Below are positions 1 through 5,477 of a stretch of DNA of 6,771 nucleotides, in pieces. This DNA is from a bacterium (lineage in GTDB: Bacteria; Auribacterota; UBA3054; B51-G9). The notes beneath the pieces are model-generated. The model saw only the letters and a list, made by a program, of their open reading frames with translations. It did not search any database and was not told the origin of the DNA. The stretch covers positions 1-6,771 of the forward strand of contig JAOZNZ010000176.1 in the NCBI GenBank assembly GCA_029933535.1, written 5' to 3'. Each line of letters starts with the position of its first letter. Positions within the stretch are counted from its first letter, which is position 1. Both the position numbers and the translations under genes were made by a program.

Positions 1-105
1 AACTCTGACACCTGACACCTGACACCTGACACCTGAACTCTGACACCTGACACCTGACACCTGACACCTGAACTCTGACACCTGACACCTAATAACTGAT
101 AACCA
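1..105. repeat. Perfectly phased 7-bp tandem repeat array
   Basis: Fifteen heptamers in unbroken register fill these 105 bases. The main unit is ACACCTG, interrupted by AACTCTG at 1-7, 36-42 and 71-77, so one AACTCTG plus four ACACCTG form a 35-bp higher-order unit present twice in full and once in part. The last three heptamers drift (ACACCTA, ATAACTG, ATAACCA) before the array stops 4 bp short of the regulator's stop codon. The array begins outside the window, so its length is unknown. Similar short heptamer arrays occur between genes in many bacteria; no function is evident here. Confidence 0.93.
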
Positions 106-109
106 GGCT

Positions 110-976
110 CTATTTAGTTCCGCGCTGCTTTTTAAGATACTCCAGAGGAGTCATTCCAATTACTGCTTTGAATTTTTTTGTAAAATAGCTGCTGTTCCAA
201 AATCCCGTCGCTGATGAAGCGTCTATCACGCGAATATTGCTATTTTTCTCCATCATTTCCGCTGCTTTTTCTATTCGTAACTTTATTAAATAATCTACAG
301 GCGTACAGCCGGTCATTCTTTTAAACGCTCTTAATAAAGTTGATTTGGAAGCGTGAGCGCGCTTTGCGAGCATTTCCAAAGTAATATTTTCTCCCAGGTT
401 TTCTTCCATAAAATCTATTACCCTGCCAATTGTAAAAAGTTCTTTTGAATGCGGTGTATCAATTTCAGTATAGTATTTACACAAATTAATTACGAGAATC
501 CTGAAAAAATATTCAATTATTTTATTTGATCCCGGTCGCATATTATTTCTTTCTTCAATCGTTTGAGCAATAATATTAATAATAAAATCCAATTGATGAG
601 GACTAAGATGCAGCTTGGCTTTGAATTTATGGTATTTTCTAAAACATAGTTCGTGAACAAATAACGTTTTGAATCCCGGTACGTCTTCTAACTCGCGTTT
701 TATATTTTCAAAAAATTCACGTTTATAAATAAAATTAAATATATGAAAGTTGGATAACTTTTTGAAATCGTGTATCTGATTGCCATGGACAACAAAAACA
801 TCGCCCCGCATCAAAGGGTATTGATCTTTGCCTACCACATGAACAGCAGAACCACCGAGAACTATTGCTAATTCGTCAAAAGAATGAGTATGCGGAGGTG
901 ACGACTGAAGATTCGGGTCGCAATGAAGTTCGCAGTTGGCACAGTTAAAATCGAAATCTAAATGTTTTGTTTTCAT
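110..976 (-). CDS. AraC-family transcriptional regulator with N-terminal cupin domain
   Basis: Cytoplasmic DNA-binding regulator of 288 residues, the usual size for two-domain AraC proteins. The N-terminal cupin carries H29-x-H31-x3-E35 and a later G58...H69, so a full set of cupin metal-type ligands is retained. The C-terminal AraC domain (about 182-285) has a first helix-turn-helix near 199-220 and a second near 248-270, followed by the family signature G258-F...Y264-F265...F269-K...G274-x-T276-P277...Y280. Such cupin-AraC proteins usually sense a small ligand, often a sugar; the ligand here is unknown. A CxxCxxxC cluster (C12, C15, C19) lies just before the cupin. The start is the only sensible ATG; it lacks a Shine-Dalgarno sequence. 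A good promoter lies at 1034-1062 and a phased direct repeat overlaps the start codon, suggesting autoregulation. It is divergent from the small PEP-CTERM gene, its likeliest target. Confidence 0.95.
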   Translation of the reverse strand: MKTKHLDFDFNCANCELHCDPNLQSSPPHTHSFDELAIVLGGSAVHVVGKDQYPLMRGDVFVVHGNQIHDFKKLSNFHIFNFIYKREFFENIKRELEDVPGFKTLFVHELCFRKYHKFKAKLHLSPHQLDFIINIIAQTIEERNNMRPGSNKIIEYFFRILVINLCKYYTEIDTPHSKELFTIGRVIDFMEENLGENITLEMLAKRAHASKSTLLRAFKRMTGCTPVDYLIKLRIEKAAEMMEKNSNIRVIDASSATGFWNSSYFTKKFKAVIGMTPLEYLKKQRGTK

Positions 977-1006
977 TGACGATATACTATTAAAGATTGA
1001 CGATAT
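975..1006. promoter_or_regulatory. Putative AraC-type operator: 11-bp direct repeat with 21-bp period
   Basis: ATTGACGATAT occurs exactly at 975-985 and again at 996-1006, starts 21 bp apart, which is two helical turns. AraC-family proteins typically bind two direct half-sites with this spacing through their paired helix-turn-helix motifs. The second copy ends 5 bp upstream of a rightward -35 hexamer (1012-1017), the activating position known from araI. The first copy overlaps the start codon of the araC-type gene, where binding could also block its transcription. That this regulator binds here is inferred. Confidence 0.68.
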
Positions 1007-1011
1007 TATTA

Positions 1012-1041
1012 TTGAAACGGTTGTCTTATATATATTATACT
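1012..1041 (+). promoter_or_regulatory. Putative activated promoter for the small PEP-CTERM gene
   Basis: TTGAAA (1012-1017), an 18-bp spacer and TATACT (1036-1041) form a fair sigma70-like promoter pointing right, with an expected start near 1048. It lies directly downstream of the 21-bp-phased direct repeat. If used, the small PEP-CTERM gene has a leader of about 185 nt. A second, weaker candidate is TTGAAA at 1150-1155 with an A/T-rich -10 about 15 bp later. Confidence 0.5.
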
Positions 1042-1062
1042 ATTTACGAAAATTAATGTAAA
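1034..1062 (-). promoter_or_regulatory. Sigma70-like promoter for the AraC-family gene
   Basis: Read on the minus strand, TTTACA (1057-1062) is followed by a 17-bp spacer and a perfect TATAAT (1034-1039). Transcription would start near 1027, giving a leader of about 50 nt. The -10 box overlaps the -10 box of the opposing rightward promoter, so the two could not be used at the same time. Confidence 0.65.
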
Positions 1063-1167
1063 GTATATTATCTATTTTAACAGGAGTCTTAAAAACAACT
1101 AACATGAAGGAGGTCAAAAAATAATAATATCTATTAATACCCGATTAACTTGAAAAAGTTATAAATC

Positions 1168-1200
1168 AGATAAATAAACAAAACGGTTGTTTTTTTATCT
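1168..1200 (+). promoter_or_regulatory. Long imperfect hairpin in the leader of the small PEP-CTERM gene
   Basis: Bases 1168-1181 pair with 1187-1200 around a 5-nt loop (AACGG): 13 of 14 positions pair, with one T-T mismatch at 1175/1193. The stem is almost all A/T and its right arm contains a run of T. It ends 20 nt before the Shine-Dalgarno sequence. It could be an mRNA leader structure, a weak attenuator or a palindromic protein site; the sequence does not decide between these. Confidence 0.45.
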
Positions 1201-1220
1201 AAAACATTTAACCTTACTTA

Positions 1221-1227
1221 AAAGGAG
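1221..1227 (+). promoter_or_regulatory. Ribosome binding site deciding the start at 1234
   Basis: AAAGGAG lies 6 nt before the second of two adjacent ATG codons (1234) and only 3 nt before the first (1231). The spacing favours 1234, and the paralog at 5478 also begins MKKLLIL with no extra Met. Confidence 0.75.
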
Positions 1228-1233
1228 AATATG

Positions 1234-1833
1234 ATGAAAAAATTATTAATATTGGCTGCTTTACTGGTAATTGGTTACGCGCAAGCGGATACACTTAGAT
1301 GGATGGGTGGGGCATATGGCGGTCCCGGTGGAGGCGACTGGAATGGCACTAACAACTGGTATTCCGAGGAGGTTGGATCCTACTACACGAATCTTCCGGG
1401 ACTTACGGACTTTGTGAATATTGATGGACTCTTTGCCGCCGCTCCGCCGCCGTCCATGCCTATTCTTACCAACAATGTCGGCACGGTAGCCAACATTACA
1501 ATGGGAATGATTGAAGGAGGCATTGCGAGCATAACTATCACAACAAATGGGCAGCTTAGGTCTGCTACTCCTCTTGTGTTTGGGCAAGACCAGAGTGGAC
1601 CCGGCACCGGCGTGATTCATATGGTCGACAACGCATTGCTCATTGTCGATAGCGACGTGACTTCCAGCAATTTAATTACCTCCGGAGCCATCGATGCGAA
1701 CGGCGTAGTTGGTAAAAGCATCGTAGCCATCTACGAATCCGGCAACGACTGGACCAAGTTCTCGGTAGTTCCGGAACCGGCCACGTTTGGATTGCTTGCA
1801 ATTCTCGGTTTAGCATTTTTGCGTAAGAAGTAA
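1234..1833 (+). CDS. Small exported PEP-CTERM protein, solenoid-like
   Basis: A 199-residue secreted protein of unknown function. The signal peptide is MKKLLILAALLVIGYAQA, with likely cleavage after A18 (A-Q-A). The mature part opens with a Trp/Gly-rich stretch (W23...G...W36-N-G-T-N-N-W42) and continues with short Gly-rich beta strands such as ITITTNGQL, a pattern seen in secreted beta-solenoid proteins. The C-terminus is a complete PEP-CTERM signal: VVPEP (PEP at 180-182), a hydrophobic segment and terminal RKK. In such bacteria this tail is recognised and processed by an exosortase, so the protein probably reaches the cell surface or matrix. A strong ribosome binding site and its own terminator suggest a single-gene, well-expressed transcript. 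G+C is near 50% in sampled lines, clearly above most of the next two genes. It is a paralog of the protein starting at 5478 but lacks about 55 residues of the repeat region. Confidence 0.88.
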   Translation: MKKLLILAALLVIGYAQADTLRWMGGAYGGPGGGDWNGTNNWYSEEVGSYYTNLPGLTDFVNIDGLFAAAPPPSMPILTNNVGTVANITMGMIEGGIASITITTNGQLRSATPLVFGQDQSGPGTGVIHMVDNALLIVDSDVTSSNLITSGAIDANGVVGKSIVAIYESGNDWTKFSVVPEPATFGLLAILGLAFLRKK

Positions 1834-1873
1834 TGTATGGATTGGTGTTATTGTTTGCACAAATTCATTAAAG

Positions 1874-1904
1874 ACCAACTTTTCTTCCTTTTGTTTAAGT
1901 TGGT
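1874..1904 (+). other. Hairpin between stop codon and terminator
   Basis: ACCAACTT (1874-1881) pairs perfectly with AAGTTGGT (1897-1904) across a 15-nt loop. It lies 41 nt after the stop codon and 10 nt before the terminator stem. It may protect the 3' end of the transcript from exonucleases; that role is inferred. Confidence 0.4.
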
Positions 1905-1913
1905 TGGGTTAGA

Positions 1914-1949
1914 AAAAGCAGCGGCGGCGAAAAAGTCGTCGCTGCTTTT
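1914..1949 (+). terminator. Intrinsic terminator of the small PEP-CTERM gene
   Basis: A GC-rich 12-bp stem (1917-1928 with 1935-1946, two G-U pairs) has the loop GAAAAA and extends by three A-T pairs into the TTT tail. It is the strongest hairpin in the window. It also shows that the reading frame open from 1837 is not coding at its beginning, so the next gene starts downstream. Confidence 0.85.
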
Positions 1950-1995
1950 AATAATGCGGGATACGGCTACAAAAGATCGACATACAAATAAACTT

Positions 1996-4122
1996 ATGAA
2001 TAAATTATACAAAAAAGCAAAAATAATAGCGTTAACTGTATCGATTTTAACGGCTTATTTTTCTTTCGCGTTGCCTGACGAAATTTTTTCATACATTGAA
2101 AACAGCGAGGTGAAACTTGGAGTTATCACAAATTACGGAGCTGTAATAGGCTATTTTTCTGAAATTTCTCCCGTAAATAATTTTATTAATTATGTGGATG
2201 CAGGAAGAGAAATTCAACAATCTTATTATGGGTGGGATGATGGATCGTCATGGGCAGGAGGTGATTGGGTTTGGAACCCTGTTCAAGGCGGAAATTCTGT
2301 GGGTGATAAACCGCGACTTCTTGTTTTCTCAAATGAAAATAATAGAATTTATTCTAAATCAAATCCGAGAAATTGGGCAGGAGGAGAACTTATAACAGAC
2401 TGCGTTATGGAAGAGTGGATAAGTTTATCCGGAAATGTCGCACATATTATTTTTAAAATGACTTACACAGGACCAAGCAACGCACCGAACGCTTACCAGG
2501 AACTTCCCGCAGTTTTTGTTGTCAAGGAATATGAAAACCTGACTTTCTACGGTGGTCCAATGGCTTGGACAGAGGGATCCTTAACAAATTTTAAACCAGG
2601 TTTTAATAACGGATATGATCATCGATATGAACAATGGTCGGCCTATGTCAATAACAGCGGTTGGGGCATGGGGGTTTATACTCCCGGAACGACTTACCAA
2701 ACTCGTTATTGGAGAGATGGAACCGGTGGAAATGAAGGATGGGGCTGTTCATATTTTGCGCCGGTAAAAGGGTTGCAAATTACTAATAATTTTTCGTATC
2801 AATATGATGTATATCTTACTATTGGAATGACAAATGAAATACGTGAATCATTTGATGAAGTAAGAAAATCTAAATTTAAATATGAACCATTGCCGGGATT
2901 GGAAAATTCAGAGTTTGAGAAACCTGTTATTCCATGGGTTACTACATCAGATGTTATTGACGACTGGAATAATGGCAGTCATAATATGCTGCAATACGGA
3001 CCTTCTATTTCTCCGATTACCGGACAAAGTATTTTTTTTAACGGCGCTGAATCTATATTTCAATCTTTACCGGGTGGAACGTTACAACCTGATACAACTT
3101 ATCAACTCACTTTCGATGCTCTCACAATTGCCGGACAACCTTCACGAACAATTCATGCGGGAATTATGTTTGGATTAAATAACGGTCCGCTTGCAACTAT
3201 ACAAAATACAAATATAGAAAATTTCGCAATAAGTAGTGGAAGTTGGTTAGGAGCAGGCTGGCCCGGTGGCGGACAATTTACTACTATAGTAAATCCGCCG
3301 GCAAACGATCCCGCTATTACGCATACATTAATGTTTGATACTCCTGTATCTAATATTGTCGGAAATTATCTTACGGAAGATTTAACTGTAGCTATTTGGT
3401 ATTCTTCGGGTATTCAGGTTCAGGTTGATAATGTCAGCATTACTAATTATCCGCGAAACAGGAGTATGGCAGCTTTGGTAAATAATGGTACTTTTGATTC
3501 TCCGGTCGCCACTTTCAATACATCAACTAACGCAATAAATGGCTGGAATAATGCTGTTGATTGCGGTGTTATTAATGCCGCAATAGTTGGACCGCTATCC
3601 GGGCAATGCGCGTATTTTAATGGTACAGAAGGATGTGTTCAAACTTTCCCGGGGATAAAATTGCAGCCAAATATGTACTATAAAATATCTTTTGATTCTT
3701 TAACTGTAAATGGTTCTCCGATAAAAACTATTAAAGCAGGTTTAGGACATGCAAGATTTTTTGAAGGTGACAGCAGGTTTATCTGTCCGATTGATGATGA
3801 TAATGTTATGAATGTTAATCAGGGATCAGGGGAATGGTTGGGGGACGGTTGGGCAAGCGGAGCGCTTTTCACGAATGTATTAAATCCATCAGCAAACGAT
3901 CCGGCTATTTCGCATGTTTTTTCTTTTTCTACACCGGATACTTTGACGGGAAACAAACTTGCTTTTGATCTTGGGATAAAACTTTGGGATGTTGATGGTG
4001 CGCAAGTTAAGTTAGATAATCTTGTAGTCACGAATTTTGTTGTACCTGAACCTTGCTATTTATTATTAATCATTGGAAATTTATTTTTTATTTTTCGGTG
4101 GAAAAATAAATTTAATATTTAA
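1996..4122 (+). CDS. Large exported PEP-CTERM protein with duplicated C-terminal beta-sandwich-like module
   Basis: A 708-residue secreted protein. The frame is open from 1837, but the terminator at 1914-1949 and a clear signal peptide (positive N-terminus, hydrophobic core, cleavage after A25 in S-F-A) support the ATG at 1996. There is no Shine-Dalgarno sequence. Residues about 30-300 form an N-terminal domain with the motifs D68-A-G-R-E-I-Q-Q-S-Y-Y78, WNPVQGG (93-99), QELPAVFV (168-175) and GWGMGVYTPG (222-231). I recall such motifs from uncharacterised secreted proteins but cannot name a family. Two similar modules follow at about 302-485 and 494-681, each starting with an N-x-F-[ED]-x-P-V pattern and resembling DUF642 or carbohydrate-binding jelly rolls. 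The tail is PEP-CTERM: VPEP (683-686), a hydrophobic segment and R701-W-K-N-K. Polysaccharide binding at the cell surface is a plausible guess. No catalytic residues are recognisable. Confidence 0.87.
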   Translation: MNKLYKKAKIIALTVSILTAYFSFALPDEIFSYIENSEVKLGVITNYGAVIGYFSEISPVNNFINYVDAGREIQQSYYGWDDGSSWAGGDWVWNPVQGGNSVGDKPRLLVFSNENNRIYSKSNPRNWAGGELITDCVMEEWISLSGNVAHIIFKMTYTGPSNAPNAYQELPAVFVVKEYENLTFYGGPMAWTEGSLTNFKPGFNNGYDHRYEQWSAYVNNSGWGMGVYTPGTTYQTRYWRDGTGGNEGWGCSYFAPVKGLQITNNFSYQYDVYLTIGMTNEIRESFDEVRKSKFKYEPLPGLENSEFEKPVIPWVTTSDVIDDWNNGSHNMLQYGPSISPITGQSIFFNGAESIFQSLPGGTLQPDTTYQLTFDALTIAGQPSRTIHAGIMFGLNNGPLATIQNTNIENFAISSGSWLGAGWPGGGQFTTIVNPPANDPAITHTLMFDTPVSNIVGNYLTEDLTVAIWYSSGIQVQVDNVSITNYPRNRSMAALVNNGTFDSPVATFNTSTNAINGWNNAVDCGVINAAIVGPLSGQCAYFNGTEGCVQTFPGIKLQPNMYYKISFDSLTVNGSPIKTIKAGLGHARFFEGDSRFICPIDDDNVMNVNQGSGEWLGDGWASGALFTNVLNPSANDPAISHVFSFSTPDTLTGNKLAFDLGIKLWDVDGAQVKLDNLVVTNFVVPEPCYLLLIIGNLFFIFRWKNKFNI

Positions 4123-4133
4123 ATACTAAATTC

Positions 4134-4159
4134 ATTCCGATACGCTTTGCTATCGGAAT
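4134..4159. terminator. Hairpin after the large PEP-CTERM gene
   Basis: ATTCCGATA (4134-4142) pairs perfectly with TATCGGAAT (4151-4159) around an 8-nt loop. It starts 11 nt after the stop codon, but no T-run follows on the plus strand. It could be a weak terminator or an mRNA end-stabilising stem within a transcript that continues into the UroD-like gene 47 nt further on. Confidence 0.4.
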
Positions 4160-4206
4160 AAATCACCCGAAAAGATAAAATATTTAACCTTAATTAATTA
4201 TATGCA

Positions 4207-5268
4207 ATGACAACACGAGAAAAATTTTTAGAAGTTATGGACTTCAAACAAGTACCCGATTTCCCTTTTACAGAATTTATGGGTTTTTGGCCTGAAACGC
4301 AAGATCTCTGGGAGGATATTATTCCCAAGACCGAAAATATATTTGATCATTTCGGACTTTTTGATATTCAAAAAGTTCCAATAAATTTTAATTTTGTTCC
4401 GGCATTTAAACGTGAAATTTTAGAAGAAACAGATGAATGGATTCTTGTTCGTGATGAATTAAATTGTCTGAAAAAAGAATTTAAAAATTCTTCCGCGATG
4501 CCCCATTTTCTCGAATTCCCAATTAAAAGCCGTGAAGATTTTTATCAAATTAAAGAAAGAATGGATCCATACAGCCCGGAAAGATATCCGGCAAATTGGG
4601 ATGAGCTTGTCAAAGAATATAAGAATCGGGATTATCCTTTAGAATTATTTATTAGAGGACCATTTGCTTTTGGAAGAGATTTCATTGAATTTAACCAGTA
4701 TATGATGCTTTTTTATGATGATAAGGAGTTAATAGCGGAAATGTATGAGTTCCAAGTTGATTTCATGATGAAACTATGGGAAAAAGCTCTTAATGAAATC
4801 GAAGTCGATGCTGTTTATATTGGTGAAGATATGGCCTATAAAAATGGGCCGATGGTATCAAAAGAATTTTTTGAAGAACTTATTTTCCCGCAGTACAAAA
4901 AGCTTACAGGTTATTTAAAAAGTTATGGTGTGAAAAATATTTTCCTTGACTCTGATGGGAATATTGAAGTGATTCTTCCATTGATTGTTGAAAGCGGTAT
5001 TGATGGTATCTTACCACTGGAAAATGCTGCCGGAATGGATCCTTTGAAAATCAGAGAACAGTTTCCAAAACTGAAAATGATCGGCGGACTCGATAAATTG
5101 AAAATTGCGAAAGGAGGAGAAACGATGGAAAAGGAAATACAAAAAGCGAAGATGTTATGTGCTCAAGGAGGATATTTGCCAAGTTTTGATCATTCCGTTC
5201 CACCGATATTATCTTATGATGAGTATTGTATATATTTGAAAAGATTAAGAGAAGAGATTATTATCTAA
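4207..5268 (+). CDS. Uroporphyrinogen decarboxylase-like protein (URO-D superfamily, not HemE)
   Basis: A cytoplasmic protein of 353 residues, the normal length for the URO-D/MtaA/CmuA superfamily of (beta/alpha)8 barrels. Visible family motifs are Y204-I-G-E-D-M-A (204-210), N213-G-P-M-V-S218, F246-L-D-S-D-G-N252, D266-G-I-L-P-L-E272 with A-A-G-M-D278, M291-I-G-G-L-D-K297 and the C-terminal P325-S-F-D-H-S-V-P-P333. Genuine HemE has a conserved H-N-L-G-H-G near its end; here the region is D-H-S-V-P-P, so a haem-biosynthesis role is unlikely. Relatives include methyltransferases acting with corrinoid proteins, such as MtaA, but no corrinoid protein or zinc HxCx(n)C site is evident here, so the reaction is unknown. 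Such proteins are often numerous in Lentisphaerae and Planctomycetes. It follows the large PEP-CTERM gene by 84 bp and may share its transcript. The ATG has no Shine-Dalgarno sequence. Confidence 0.85.
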   Translation: MTTREKFLEVMDFKQVPDFPFTEFMGFWPETQDLWEDIIPKTENIFDHFGLFDIQKVPINFNFVPAFKREILEETDEWILVRDELNCLKKEFKNSSAMPHFLEFPIKSREDFYQIKERMDPYSPERYPANWDELVKEYKNRDYPLELFIRGPFAFGRDFIEFNQYMMLFYDDKELIAEMYEFQVDFMMKLWEKALNEIEVDAVYIGEDMAYKNGPMVSKEFFEELIFPQYKKLTGYLKSYGVKNIFLDSDGNIEVILPLIVESGIDGILPLENAAGMDPLKIREQFPKLKMIGGLDKLKIAKGGETMEKEIQKAKMLCAQGGYLPSFDHSVPPILSYDEYCIYLKRLREEIII

Positions 5269-5276
5269 TTAAAACT

Positions 5277-5373
5277 AACCATTTTAATGGTTTTCACATG
5301 GCAATTTAGGAAATAAACCGTTAAAACGGTTGAATTAACTCATTATATTTCTTCCCACGACTAAAGTCATGGG
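5277..5373. repeat. Cluster of three evenly spaced palindromes (REP-like element)
   Basis: Three short palindromes, each with a 2-nt centre, lie in the gap after the UroD-like gene: AACCATT-TT-AATGGTT (5277-5292), AACCGTT-AA-AACGGTT (5316-5331) and CCCACGACT-AA-AGTCATGGG (5354-5373, one mismatch). Their centres are 39 and 40 bp apart. The first two differ by a compensated A-T to G-C change in the stem. The arrangement resembles repetitive extragenic palindromes mobilised by RAYT/IS200-type enzymes. Any role as a terminator would be secondary, since T-runs are absent or short. Confidence 0.65.
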
Positions 5374-5402
5374 TTGATATTAAGAAAACACAAAATTCTA
5401 CT
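5374..5402 (+). promoter_or_regulatory. Weak candidate promoter for the gene at 5478
   Basis: TTGATA (5374-5379), a 17-bp spacer and TCTACT (5397-5402) give a modest sigma70 match directly at the right edge of the third palindrome. The resulting leader of about 69 nt would include the octamer array. The -10 match is only four of six. Confidence 0.28.
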
Positions 5403-5431
5403 GCGTTTTTTAGGTTTAAGATACCTTTAAC

Positions 5432-5463
5432 GAATTAACAAATTAACAAATTAACAAATTAAC
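5432..5463 (+). repeat. Four tandem copies of an 8-bp unit before a ribosome binding site
   Basis: GAATTAAC is followed by three exact AAATTAAC units, ending 4 bp before the Shine-Dalgarno sequence of the gene at 5478. Another GAATTAAC lies exactly 100 bp upstream at 5332-5339, next to the second palindrome. Copy number could change by slippage. Confidence 0.88.
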
Positions 5464-5467
5464 AAAT

Positions 5468-5471
5468 GGAG
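5468..5471 (+). promoter_or_regulatory. Ribosome binding site of the gene at 5478
   Basis: GGAG lies 6 nt before the ATG at 5478. The stretch around it can be aligned with the ribosome binding site of the paralog at 1234 (AAAGGAGAA against AATGGAGAA), so homology between the two genes extends slightly upstream of the start codon. Confidence 0.7.
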
Positions 5472-5477
5472 AAAAAG

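Noticed and set aside
1..105. CRISPR array
   Set aside because: The units are 7 bp with no unique spacers, and no cas genes are present; it is a simple tandem repeat.
1261..1620. Minus-strand frames of 119 and 74 codons opposite the small PEP-CTERM gene
   Set aside because: They are antisense shadows of a well-supported secreted protein, with no ribosome binding site and no recognisable domain.
1837..1995. N-terminal extension of the large PEP-CTERM protein from the first ATG of its open frame
   Set aside because: It would be encoded across a strong intrinsic terminator, has no ribosome binding site, and would bury a clear signal peptide that starts at 1996.
2192..3178. Frames of 67 and 98 codons on the plus strand within the large PEP-CTERM gene
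   Set aside because: They are out of frame with the supported protein, have low-complexity translations and lack ribosome binding sites.
3819..4031. Minus-strand frame of 70 codons in the second module of the large PEP-CTERM gene
   Set aside because: It is antisense to a conserved duplicated module and has no independent support.
4202..4210. Alternative start ATG five bases upstream of the UroD-like gene
   Set aside because: It reads ATG CAA TGA and stops at once, out of frame.
4207..5268. hemE (haem biosynthesis uroporphyrinogen decarboxylase)
   Set aside because: The C-terminal HemE histidine motif is replaced by D-H-S-V-P-P, the N-terminal region does not fit, and no haem genes are nearby.
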